From NCBI RefSeq assembly GCF_000729995.1, contig NZ_JNFG01000011.1, positions 62,001 to 126,000 of the forward strand: a DNA stretch of 64,000 bases. Direction: 5' to 3'. The translations under genes were made by a program, and so were the position numbers. The notes beneath the pieces were generated by a model, which made no database searches, was not told the origin of the DNA, and saw only the letters and a list, made by a program, of their open reading frames with translations. The stretch comes from Caballeronia sordidicola (GTDB lineage: Bacteria > Pseudomonadota > Gammaproteobacteria > Burkholderiales > Burkholderiaceae). Positions within the stretch are counted from its first letter, which is position 1. Every line of letters begins with the position of its first letter. Positions 27,185-35,805 of this stretch are shown in pieces.

Positions 27185-28522
27185 TCAAGCCGCGATGAAC
27201 TCGTTCCACTTCTGGACCATGTAGATGTTCTCGTCCATCACCGCGTTCCAACAGGCTATAGCCCCCATGCGCTGGTTGTACGAACCGCCGTCGCGCACCG
27301 TGCCCACCTTTTCGAGCAACTGGCCGTCCGGGGCCTTGATATCTTGCGCGGCCGGCTTGCCTTCGATCCAGTAGTCCCATTCATACGGCTGCATATGGGT
27401 CTTGGCGGTCTCGAGCACACCCGCGTAATAGCCCTGGCGCATCAGGTAAGCACCGGCCCAGCCGTCCTGGAACCAGTTGATGAACTCGTAGGCTGCGTCG
27501 AGCTTGCGGCCCTGCAACGAACGCGGCAACCCGAAGCCCGACGCCCACGAACGATACCCCTCCTTGAGCGGCTGGAACTTGCACGCAACCCCCATGGTGC
27601 GGACCTTCGTGACAGCGGGCGACCACATCGACTGGATCACGACCTCGCCGGACGCCATCAGGTTCACACTTTCGTTGAAGTCCTTCCAGAACGCGCGGAA
27701 CTGACCGGCACGCTTGGCTTCGATCAGGATCTTGATGGTCTGGTCGATCTCAGCCTTGGTCATGTTGCCCTTGTCGCCGTACTTGACATGGCCCATTGCC
27801 TCGATCGCCATGGCCGAATCCATGATGCCGATGGCAGGAATGTTCAGGAGTGCGGCACGCCCCTTGAATTCAGGGTTAAGCAACTCTGCCCAGCTGTTGA
27901 TCGGGCGTTTGATCAGGTCGGGACGGATGCCGAGCGTATCGGCGTTATAGGTGGTCGGGATCAGCGTCATCCATTCGGTGGGCGTAGCCGAGAATTCGGT
28001 CGAGCGCGGGCCCGTCAGGAACATCACCTTCTTGGGCGCCGTGCCCTGGTCGCCGATCTTCTTGCCATCGACCTCACCGCGGGTGAGCACCGGCGTGATC
28101 TTGTCGGCGAGCTTGATCTTTTTCACATCCATGCCGGCCAGCGTGCCGGCGGGGATCAGCTTCTTCAGCGAGAAGTACTCGGTATCGACAATATCGAATG
28201 AATTCGGCTGCGTGATGATGCGCTTGGCGACGTCGTCGGTGGTGACCGGGATGTACTGGATCTGGATGCCGGTGTCTTCCTGGAATTTCTTCGCAATGTC
28301 CGAGCTCTGGTTCACGGCCGTGCCCAGGTAGCGAAGCGTGATCTTTTCCTGCGCATGCACGTACGGAAACCCTGCAATGCCGGCCGCGGCGACCGCGCCT
28401 TTGAGCAAGGTGCGGCGTGACATACCCTTGCCCTCGCCCGCTCCCAGGCTGGATTCGGTCGTGGCGCTTGCGGGTGTCTCGCTCGCGCCGGGATCGGACG
28501 GGTGTTCGTAACGCTCAGTCAT
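27185..28522 (-). CDS. ABC transporter substrate-binding protein, PotD-like, Tat-exported
   Basis: This 445-residue receptor is exported by the twin-arginine pathway. SRRTLLKGAVAAAGIAGFPYVHA begins at about residue 35 and ends in an AxA-like cleavage site, after a 34-residue hydrophilic leader. The mature part begins EKITLRYLGTAVNQSSDIAKKF and belongs to the extracellular solute-binding family 1/PotD group. The ATG chosen has GGGAGAT upstream. Family members bind polyamines, 2-aminoethylphosphonate, opines or other cationic compounds. The ligand here is not evident. Confidence 0.9.
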   Translation of the reverse strand: MTERYEHPSDPGASETPASATTESSLGAGEGKGMSRRTLLKGAVAAAGIAGFPYVHAQEKITLRYLGTAVNQSSDIAKKFQEDTGIQIQYIPVTTDDVAKRIITQPNSFDIVDTEYFSLKKLIPAGTLAGMDVKKIKLADKITPVLTRGEVDGKKIGDQGTAPKKVMFLTGPRSTEFSATPTEWMTLIPTTYNADTLGIRPDLIKRPINSWAELLNPEFKGRAALLNIPAIGIMDSAMAIEAMGHVKYGDKGNMTKAEIDQTIKILIEAKRAGQFRAFWKDFNESVNLMASGEVVIQSMWSPAVTKVRTMGVACKFQPLKEGYRSWASGFGLPRSLQGRKLDAAYEFINWFQDGWAGAYLMRQGYYAGVLETAKTHMQPYEWDYWIEGKPAAQDIKAPDGQLLEKVGTVRDGGSYNQRMGAIACWNAVMDENIYMVQKWNEFIAA

Positions 28523-28581
28523 TGCAATCTCCCTCGGTTGAAATTGTCGTTCGGTGCAACGTACAACGGATAAGCGGTCTC

Positions 28582-29637
28582 TTATGCCGCCAATGCATGT
28601 GCGTCCTGCTCGTTCCACCAGACCACGACACGCGCATCGGGTCCCAGTCGTAGCGGGTCGTATTCGTTATCGGGTAGTAGTGAAACGAGGTCAGGTGAAC
28701 CGTCGAGCGGTGCGAGCGTCATGCGCAAATGGGTACCCTGATATTCGGTTTCGCGAACCGTGCACGGGATGCCGCCGATCCGGCTGAAGCCGCTTTCGCT
28801 GGTGGGTGACTGGACGGGCGTGAACCCATGCGGTGCAATCCGCAGATGATCGGCGCGTACTGTGAACGCACGGCCGCTGGTACCGAGCACGTTATGCCCA
28901 CCGAGGAAACGCGCGACGAATTCCGTGCGCGGCCGGTTGAATACTTCGTGCGGCGAGCCGCTTTGCTCAATGCGCCCGTGGCTCATGACAACGACCATAT
29001 CCGCGAGCGCGAGTGCCTCTTCCTGCGAGTGCGTCACGTGCACGAACGTGATGCCCAGTTGCTTCTGCCAACGCTTGAGTTCGGCTCGCATCTGCACGCG
29101 CAGGAACGGATCGAGCGCGGACAAGGGTTCGTCGAGCAGCAGGCAGCGCGGCTCATTGAGCAGCGCGCGGGCGAGTGCGACACGCTGCTGCTGGCCACCC
29201 GACAGTTGCGACGGCTTGCGTTCGGCGTAAGCGCTCATCGCGACAAGTTCCAGCAGTTCACCCGCCCGCCGGCGGCGTACATCCTTGGCGACGCCGCGCA
29301 TCTTCAGGCTGAACGCGACATTATCGAGCGCCGACAAATGCGGGAACAACGCATAACTCTGGAAGACCATCGCTGTGCCGCGCGCGGCGGGTTGCACGCG
29401 CGTGACGTTGCGCTGGCCGATGAGGATGTCGCCGTCGCTGATCGACTCATGGCCGGCGATCATCCGCAACGTCGATGTCTTGCCACAGCCCGACGGCCCA
29501 AGCAGGCAACAGTATTGGCCGCCGGGAATCCGCAAGTCGATCGAATCGACAGCGAGCGAATCCCCATATTGCTTCGATACATGCACCAGTTCGATATCGG
29601 CAGGCTCGGTTTTAAGCACGGTAGTGGACGGACTCAT
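28582..29637 (-). CDS. ABC transporter ATPase, PotA type
   Basis: This 351-residue ATPase energises the PotBC-type permeases. It has Walker A GPSGCGKTS, Q-loop FQSYALFPHL, signature LSGGQQQR and Walker B CLLLDEPLSALD, with a C-terminal TOBE domain (about residues 270-345). An in-frame extension to 29820 has no supporting ribosome-binding site and does not resemble the family. It is the promoter-proximal gene of the operon, divergent from the deacetylase gene across 318 bp. Confidence 0.92.
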   Translation of the reverse strand: MSPSTTVLKTEPADIELVHVSKQYGDSLAVDSIDLRIPGGQYCCLLGPSGCGKTSTLRMIAGHESISDGDILIGQRNVTRVQPAARGTAMVFQSYALFPHLSALDNVAFSLKMRGVAKDVRRRRAGELLELVAMSAYAERKPSQLSGGQQQRVALARALLNEPRCLLLDEPLSALDPFLRVQMRAELKRWQKQLGITFVHVTHSQEEALALADMVVVMSHGRIEQSGSPHEVFNRPRTEFVARFLGGHNVLGTSGRAFTVRADHLRIAPHGFTPVQSPTSESGFSRIGGIPCTVRETEYQGTHLRMTLAPLDGSPDLVSLLPDNEYDPLRLGPDARVVVWWNEQDAHALAA

Positions 29638-29955
29638 GGGCACGAACTCATGCAGGGCGTTTCCTCGATAAAAGCGCGGCGAGCGGCAACCAATACGGTG
29701 GCAAGCTACTGGCAAGACTCTTAATGCAAGACATATGCCAATTTGCTCACATATCGAAGCCTTTATGCGCACCATCACCCCTATTGAACGCAGACGATAC
29801 GGCGTGTAAATTGCACACAATCCGAAATCGAACTATCGCCGACCAGCCCGCACAAGCGCGGTGCGCCCGGGGTTCGTCACGGGGCGCGATCCCCCAAAAA
29901 GGTTCACGCGCGGCACGTTGGTGCGCAGCGCGTTTGTCACTCAGGGCTTTTGCAC
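29638..29955. other. Divergent promoter region, potA-type operon/deacetylase operon
   Basis: This 318-bp gap feeds two divergent operons. The central part (29715-29830) is AT-rich and should hold both promoters. A weak dyad, GTGT-N7-ACAC at 29804-29818, could be the operator for the GntR protein encoded at 30939, but the arms are only 4 bp. No gene is supported here. Confidence 0.45.
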
Positions 29956-30942
29956 ATGGACACCATCCGCCACGCTCGCGCGTCGCACGATCCCGCGTTC
30001 GGTCCGCTCGCCACGCATGGCCGCTTTCCTTACCGGCCGATCACCGACACCGACTCGTTTCGTTGGCCGGGCGACACCGGCCTCGCCGTCTATCTCGGCT
30101 TCAACATCGAACACTTTGCGTTTGGCGAAGGACTGGGCGCGGCCCTCGGCCCGGTCTCGCCGCAGCCCGACGTGCTCAACTACAGCTGGCGCGAATACGG
30201 CAACCGCGTGGGTGTATGGCGCTGCATCGAGCTCTTCGATCAGCTCGATCTGCCGTCGGGCACGCTGATCAATACATCGCTGTATGACCACTGCCCGGAG
30301 GTCATCAACGCCTGTCTCGCACGCGGCGACGAACTGATCGCACACGGCCATACGAATGCGCACCGCCAGAGCGACCTGGACGAAAACAGCGAACGCGCGT
30401 TGTTGCTGCATTGCCGCGAACGCATCACCGCGCATGCCGGCACGCCGCCTTCGGGCTGGCTTTCGCCATGGATCTCCGAGTCCCGCGTCACGCCTGACCT
30501 GCTCGCGGAGACCGGCTACGGCTACACGCTCAACTGGTGCCACGACGACCGCCCGGTGCGCATGGCGACACGCGCCGGTTCGTTGTGGTCCATTCCCTAC
30601 CCGCAAGAACTCAACGACTTGCCGATGATGGTCGGCCGTCACCTCGACGCACGAGCCTTCGCTGACATGATCGTCGACCAGTTCGACGAAATGCTCGAAC
30701 AGGCGAACCACAGCCGTCATCCGCAAGCGCTTGTGATGGGCATCGCACTGCATCCGTATCTCGTCGGACAGCCCTACCGTTTGCGCCATTTGCGTCGCGC
30801 ACTGCAGCACATTGCCGCCGCCCGCGCGAACGGCGACGTGTGGATGACAACGCCCGGCGCCATCGCTCGCCATATGGACGAGATGGAGCGCGCGGGCCTC
30901 GCCGGTACGCGTCAACAGGCCCTCCTCCCGGCAGAAAAATGA
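29956..30942 (+). CDS. Polysaccharide deacetylase-family (CE4/PuuE-like) amidohydrolase
   Basis: This 328-residue NodB-fold metal hydrolase has FNIEHFAFGEG early, LIAHGHTNAH as the metal-binding histidine loop, SGWLSPWISESRVTPDLLAETGY, and ALHPYLVGQPYRLRHLRRAL near the end. It has no signal peptide, so it acts in the cytoplasm on a small amide rather than on cell-wall polymers. Cytoplasmic members include PuuE allantoinase and other small-molecule amidohydrolases. The start is the ATG at 29956, just inside a longer TTG-initiated frame. Its stop overlaps the GntR start (ATGA). Confidence 0.85.
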   Translation: MDTIRHARASHDPAFGPLATHGRFPYRPITDTDSFRWPGDTGLAVYLGFNIEHFAFGEGLGAALGPVSPQPDVLNYSWREYGNRVGVWRCIELFDQLDLPSGTLINTSLYDHCPEVINACLARGDELIAHGHTNAHRQSDLDENSERALLLHCRERITAHAGTPPSGWLSPWISESRVTPDLLAETGYGYTLNWCHDDRPVRMATRAGSLWSIPYPQELNDLPMMVGRHLDARAFADMIVDQFDEMLEQANHSRHPQALVMGIALHPYLVGQPYRLRHLRRALQHIAAARANGDVWMTTPGAIARHMDEMERAGLAGTRQQALLPAEK

Positions 30943-31670
30943 TGCCGAAACCCGCATTAAAAGCGGCTGCAAAGCCTCGCCGAGAAACTGCGCACGATGC
31001 AGCGCAGGACACCGATGCCCGCCTCTACCAGGCCATCTTCGACGGTGTACTCGATCATCGCCTGACGCCCGGCACCAAACTTCCAGAGCCAGAGTTGTGC
31101 CAGTTGTTCGGCGTCGGCCGCGCGGTCGTGCGGCGCGTGCTGGAGAGGCTTGCCTATGACGGCATCGTTGCACTGCGGCCGAACAAGGGCGCGGTGATCG
31201 CCGAGCCGACGCCCGCGGAGACACGCGAGATTTTCGAAGCGCGCCGCTCGATGGAGCGCGTGCTGGTGGAGCTCGCCGTACAACGTGTGACTGCCCGCGA
31301 CATCAAGGAACTGCGCCGTCAGCTAGCCGATGAACACGAAGCCATGCACCGCTTCGACCAGCCCTCCTGGGCGCGGCTTGCAAGCGACTTTCACCTGCGC
31401 ATTGCGGCGCTTGGCGGCAACTCGATCCTGCAACGCTACCTGACGGAACTGGTGTCGCGATGCTCACTGATCGTGGGTGTCTACGAGCCGCCGGGCCATG
31501 CGCCGTGCGAGCACGAGGAACATGCGGCGATCGTCGACTGCATAGAAGCACGGGATGCAGCCGGCGCCGTGACACGCATGGAAGCGCACCTTCGCGAGCT
31601 GGAAGAACGCATTGAGACGTCACGCATGCTGGGCGAGAAAAGCCTCGGGCAATTGCTCGGCATGACTTGA
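30939..31670 (+). CDS. GntR/FCD-family transcriptional regulator
   Basis: This 243-residue regulator has a winged helix at about residues 25-90 (LPEPELCQLFGVGRAVVRRVLERL) and an FCD domain with metal-binding histidines (ASDFHLRIAALGGN, EHEEHAAIVDCI, RMEAHLREL). It is translationally coupled to the deacetylase gene (ATGA), and the flavin reductase-like gene follows 53 bp downstream. It probably controls both this operon and the divergent importer. Confidence 0.9.
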   Translation: MMPKPALKAAAKPRRETAHDAAQDTDARLYQAIFDGVLDHRLTPGTKLPEPELCQLFGVGRAVVRRVLERLAYDGIVALRPNKGAVIAEPTPAETREIFEARRSMERVLVELAVQRVTARDIKELRRQLADEHEAMHRFDQPSWARLASDFHLRIAALGGNSILQRYLTELVSRCSLIVGVYEPPGHAPCEHEEHAAIVDCIEARDAAGAVTRMEAHLRELEERIETSRMLGEKSLGQLLGMT

Positions 31671-31723
31671 ATCCGGGTGCCAACCTCCGGGCGTCAATTC
31701 TGAGCCCACTGATCCAGGCCATC

Positions 31724-32314
31724 ATGGAAATCGACTTCGAAGCCATCACCGAATATCAGCGATACAAACTCATGGCGAGCCTGATCGTGCCGCGTCCGAT
31801 CGCGCTGGTGACAACCATGAGCGCGAGCGGCACGATCAACGCGGCACCCTTCTCGATGTTCAACATGCTGGGTGAAGAACCGCCCATTGTGATGATCAGC
31901 ATCAACCGCCTCGACGATGGCTCGCTCAAGGACACCGCCGTAAATATTGCGCGCAGCCGCGAGTTCGTCGTGCATCTCTGCGACGAAGCGATGGCCGAAA
32001 AAATGCATCGATGCGGGGAACGTCTGCCGCCCGATGTCAGCGAGCTCGAGAAGGTCGGACTGACGCCGACGCCAAGCTCGCGGGTCGCGCCGCCGCGAAT
32101 CGCAGAAGCGCCGGTCGCGTTCGAATGCACGTTGTGGGAGACACTGGAAACCACGAGCCGGCAGATCTTCATTGGTTGCGTTCACAGACTGCATGCACGC
32201 GACGAACTGATCGATACTGAAACATGGCGTGTACGGCTTCAGCACTACTTCCCGGTCGGACGGTTTGGCGCAAGCGACTATGTCACCACCCGCGAGCGCT
32301 TCACGCTCGGCTGA
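31724..32314 (+). CDS. Flavin reductase-like (FMN-binding split-barrel) protein
   Basis: This 196-residue protein has the flavoredoxin/flavin reductase domain: RYKLMASLIVPRPIALVTTMSASGTINAAPFSMFN, then VMISINR and NIARSREFVVHLCDEAMAEKMH. Members bind FMN and either reduce flavin for a monooxygenase or act on small substrates. No flavin monooxygenase gene is adjacent. It lies between the GntR gene and the gamma-glutamyltransferase-fold gene with short gaps, so it is part of that operon. Confidence 0.85.
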   Translation: MEIDFEAITEYQRYKLMASLIVPRPIALVTTMSASGTINAAPFSMFNMLGEEPPIVMISINRLDDGSLKDTAVNIARSREFVVHLCDEAMAEKMHRCGERLPPDVSELEKVGLTPTPSSRVAPPRIAEAPVAFECTLWETLETTSRQIFIGCVHRLHARDELIDTETWRVRLQHYFPVGRFGASDYVTTRERFTLG

Positions 32315-32331
32315 CCGACTTCGGAGACTCT

Positions 32332-33918
32332 ATGCACAACGCGATCCTCGCCACGTCCACCGAAGGCATGGTCACCAGCCCCCACGCTATCGCAAGCGAG
32401 GCGGGCCTCGACGTGCTGCGCGCGGGCGGCAACGCCATTGAAGCGGCCATTGCGATCGGCGCTGCGCTGAGCGTGACGTATCCGCATTTCACCGGTCTTG
32501 GCGGCGATGCGTTCTGGGTGATCGGCGACCGGACCGGCATGCTGCGGACGTTATCGGGCATCGGACAAGCAGCGCAGACATTGCCCGCTTTCTCCGCCGC
32601 GATCCCATTGCGCGGCGCCGGCTCGACGCTGACTACCGCAGCAACGGTCGATACCTGGCATCAGGCGTATGCGATCAGCCAGACGTCCTGGGGCGGCCAA
32701 CGCACGTGGTCGTCCCTGTTCGATCGCGCGATTGGCTACGCGTCGGAGGGATTCCCGGTCACACCATCGCAACACTTTTGGCAGCACCTTCGTGCCGGCG
32801 AATTGCGCGCAATGCCGGGCTTTTCGGCGGTATTTTCACCCAACGGACATGCGCCCGCCATTGGCGAGCGCTTCGTTCAACCAGCACTCGCGCGCAGTCT
32901 TGAACGCATCGCCACCTACGGCGCGCGCGAATTCTACGAAGGCGAACTCGCGGAGCGCATTGCCCGCGGCCTGCAGCAGGCCGGCTCGCCGCTGACGCAA
33001 GCCGACCTTGCGAAGACCCGCGCTCGCGATGAGGCATCGCTGCGCGTGACGTATCGAGGCGGAGAGCTCGTGAGCCTGCAACCGCCCACGCAAGGCGTCA
33101 CCACGCTGCAGATCATGGGTACGCTCGCACGATTCGATCTGTCGTCCATCGCGGAGGGAAGCGCCGACTACTATCACCTGCTCGTGGAGGCAGTGAAATG
33201 CGCGTTCGTGGACCGGGACCGCCTGGTCTCGGACCCGGAGTTCAATCGCGTGCCCGTCGACGAGATGCTTTCGACCGACACACTCGATACCCATGCACGC
33301 TCGATCAACCTTCACAAAGCGCGCGCCTGGCCGCACGTATTCCGCCCCGGCGATACGGTGTTCATCGGTGCATCGGACGGGCAAGGCCGCAGCGTCAGTC
33401 TGCTGCAAACCGTCTACTTCGATTGGGGCAGCGGTGTTGTGGCAGGAGACACCGGGATTCTCTGGCACAACCGCGGCGCGTCGTTCAGCGTTGATCCGGC
33501 GCATCACAATGTCGTGCAGCCGGGCAAGCGGCCATTTCATACGCTCAATCCCGGCATGTACCTGAAGGATGGGCAGCCGCATCTGCTGTTCGGCACGCAG
33601 GGCGCGGACGGCCAGCCCCAGACGCTGGCAGCGGTGCTGACGCGGCTGATCGACTACGGGATGGACCCGTTGAGCGCGTTGGCTCGTCCGCGTTTCCTGC
33701 TTGGCAAGACCTTCTCAGATACCCGCGACGCGCTCAAGCTGGAGGAAGACGCCGGCGCCGACGTGCTCGCCGCCTTAGCCGCACGCGGGCATGAAGTAAG
33801 CGCTATTGCCGCGCAGAGTCCGCTTGCGGGTCATCCGGGGGTGATTCGAATTGGATCGGATGGCACGCTGTCCGGGGCACACGATCCGCGTAGCGACGGC
33901 CAGGCCATGGGACTTTAA
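32332..33918 (+). CDS. Gamma-glutamyltransferase-family Ntn hydrolase (possible oxamate amidohydrolase-like)
   Basis: This 528-residue protein is an autoprocessing Ntn hydrolase of the GGT family: ATSTEGMVTSPHAIASEAGLDVLRAGGNA, FTGLGGDAFWV, and the C-terminal GTQGADGQPQTLAAVLTRLIDYGMDP. The expected nucleophile is Thr342 in GDTVFIGASDGQG. Classical GGTs read TTH at this point, whereas here it is TVF, so the residues that shape the gamma-glutamyl site differ. There is no signal peptide. The family also contains oxamate amidohydrolase (HpxW) of purine catabolism, which is of similar length, and guanine deaminase is encoded nearby. I therefore do not name it ggt. Confidence 0.82.
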   Translation: MHNAILATSTEGMVTSPHAIASEAGLDVLRAGGNAIEAAIAIGAALSVTYPHFTGLGGDAFWVIGDRTGMLRTLSGIGQAAQTLPAFSAAIPLRGAGSTLTTAATVDTWHQAYAISQTSWGGQRTWSSLFDRAIGYASEGFPVTPSQHFWQHLRAGELRAMPGFSAVFSPNGHAPAIGERFVQPALARSLERIATYGAREFYEGELAERIARGLQQAGSPLTQADLAKTRARDEASLRVTYRGGELVSLQPPTQGVTTLQIMGTLARFDLSSIAEGSADYYHLLVEAVKCAFVDRDRLVSDPEFNRVPVDEMLSTDTLDTHARSINLHKARAWPHVFRPGDTVFIGASDGQGRSVSLLQTVYFDWGSGVVAGDTGILWHNRGASFSVDPAHHNVVQPGKRPFHTLNPGMYLKDGQPHLLFGTQGADGQPQTLAAVLTRLIDYGMDPLSALARPRFLLGKTFSDTRDALKLEEDAGADVLAALAARGHEVSAIAAQSPLAGHPGVIRIGSDGTLSGAHDPRSDGQAMGL

Positions 33919-34452
33919 ACTCACGAAACGCATCGTCGGAACCGATATGGCTTTTCGCGGCGCGTGGGTAGCATCATTGAAATGTCCTGCCACTTTGTTC
34001 CTGATCCGGCTTCGCTCAATTCGAAACCTGATTATTCAACCAAATCAAAACGACTATACCGATATTTCTATAAATCATCGAGTCGGATAGTCCATTTCTC
34101 CTGGCGTTAATAAATCCATTGCGTCTTCTCGAATTAAACATGCTATTCGGACGAATCGGTAAACCCGCAAATTAAAGACTTGTCGAAATCAATGTCAATT
34201 GTTAAGTTGACGGAATTCTCGATACGCGCAACATGCCGTACATAGCCAAGCCAGCCGGTCATTGTGAAGCGTTCTTACGAATTTCGATCTCAACAGAGCC
34301 GTGCGAATTGCAGCTGAATTCATACCGCATATTCCCGCAATAGATCTCGCTCAATCCATTGCATCGGCGACCCGACGTTCCGGGAAGTTTTATTTCTTAT
34401 TTTAAAACGCGATCATTCGATCGCGGGGTTGCACTCGCCTGGAGAAAATCCT
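33919..34452. other. AT-rich intergenic region
   Basis: This 534-bp stretch separates the GGT-family gene from the MFS gene. Base composition drops clearly below its surroundings from about 33990 to 34420. There is a short dyad GTCAA-N8-TTGAC at 34194-34211. I see no credible coding frame, terminator or RNA gene. It probably carries the promoter of the MFS-guaD unit and may mark an old insertion or deletion boundary. Confidence 0.5.
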
Positions 34453-35733
34453 ATGAACACTGTTTCTTCGAAGCAAACCCAAATCCGGTCCTTTCAGCTC
34501 GGTGGTCCGCGAGCGTGGTGGATCTGGGCGCTTTCCGTGGCCTTCGTCATTTATCTGTTCAGCGTCCAGACGGGATATTCAATCGTCAATGCCGATGTGC
34601 AGAAAAGTGCGTCACTGAGCGTCGAACAGGTCGCCACCGTGGCGGCCGTTTATACGTGGGTATTTGCCATTTGCCAGTTCTTCGGCGGTGCTTTGCTCGA
34701 CCGCCTGGGCGCACACAAGGTATTGCCGATTTCGGTGGTACTGGTGACAGCCGGTGTATTCCTGTTCGCCAATGCAGAAAGCTACGGCACGCTGCTTGCC
34801 TCCCAGTTCGTCATGGCGGTCGGCGCATGCACGGGTTTTGTCGGTGCCGGATACATAGGCGGCCAATGGTTCGGCATGTCCCGCTTCAACTTCATGTTCG
34901 GACTCGTCCAATTCTGCGCGTCGCTATCTTCGGCGTTCTCGGTCAATGCACTGCAGCTCGGACTGAATGCAATCCCATGGAGGGAACTGTTCAACATGGT
35001 GGGCGTTGCCGGAATCGCGCTGTCGATTCTCGCCTTCTTCTTCCTCAAGAATCCGAAACCGGTCGAATCAACAGGTGCAGGCGGTGTCGGAACGTTCGTG
35101 CATTCGGTGCTGGACGCGCTGCTGCAAGTGATCAAGATTGCGCATGTGTGGTTGTCCGCGTTGATATGCGCCGCGTTGTTCGGCAGCATGCTCGCGGCAG
35201 GCGTGGTCTGGACACCCAAGCTCATGGAAATCCGAGGGGCTTCCCCCGCTACGGCAGCATTCAGTTCCTCACTCCTCTGGCTTGGTCTTGCGGCGGGCTG
35301 CCTCGTGATTCCCGCTCTCTCCGACAAGATCGAACGGCGCAAGATGCCCATCGTGATCGGCATCGCCGTCCAGCTCGCGAGCGCGGGCGCATTGCTTTAT
35401 CTGCCGTCCGTATCGATTCCCTTTGCGATGGCGCTCAACTTCCTGTTTGGCTTCGCCAACGCGTCGCATATGCTCACGTTCAGTAGTGCCGCAGATGTGG
35501 TGCCGCCACAATTGATCGGTACGTCAGCCGCTTTCGTCAACGGCCTCGCGTTTATTGCTGGCGGGATCATGATCGCCGCGCCCGGCTCGCGAGTTGTATC
35601 CGCAGTCGGTGCAGGCCTCACGGACCATACGCTGGCGGTCGCGGAATATGCGGCACAGCCCATCATGTTCGCGCTGGTGGCAGCGTTCACCATCTCTCTC
35701 ATCATGAAGGAATCGCATCCGGCGCGCCGCTGA
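34453..35733 (+). CDS. MFS transporter
   Basis: This 426-residue major facilitator has 12 predicted helices, beginning WWIWALSVAFVIYLFSVQTGYSIVNADVQ. The helix 2-3 loop is GGALLDRLGAHKVLP. The ATG at 34453 has GGAGAA six bases upstream; a TTG eight codons earlier is less likely. It lies 72 bp upstream of guanine deaminase on the same strand, so uptake of a purine or related compound is plausible, although classical purine permeases belong to other families. Confidence 0.88.
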   Translation: MNTVSSKQTQIRSFQLGGPRAWWIWALSVAFVIYLFSVQTGYSIVNADVQKSASLSVEQVATVAAVYTWVFAICQFFGGALLDRLGAHKVLPISVVLVTAGVFLFANAESYGTLLASQFVMAVGACTGFVGAGYIGGQWFGMSRFNFMFGLVQFCASLSSAFSVNALQLGLNAIPWRELFNMVGVAGIALSILAFFFLKNPKPVESTGAGGVGTFVHSVLDALLQVIKIAHVWLSALICAALFGSMLAAGVVWTPKLMEIRGASPATAAFSSSLLWLGLAAGCLVIPALSDKIERRKMPIVIGIAVQLASAGALLYLPSVSIPFAMALNFLFGFANASHMLTFSSAADVVPPQLIGTSAAFVNGLAFIAGGIMIAAPGSRVVSAVGAGLTDHTLAVAEYAAQPIMFALVAAFTISLIMKESHPARR

Positions 35734-35805
35734 TTCTTCGCGCTCCTCAGATTATCGTGGCCTCGGGGCCGCGCATCAGAACACGTAACTATCCGGAAGA
35801 TTGAC

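Noticed and set aside
29804-29818. GTGT-N7-ACAC as a GntR operator
   Set aside because: Arms of 4 bp are expected by chance in 318 bp; mentioned only in the region entry.
34194-34211. GTCAA-N8-TTGAC dyad in the AT-rich gap before the MFS gene
   Set aside because: Five-base arms in AT-rich DNA are weak evidence and no second copy was seen.
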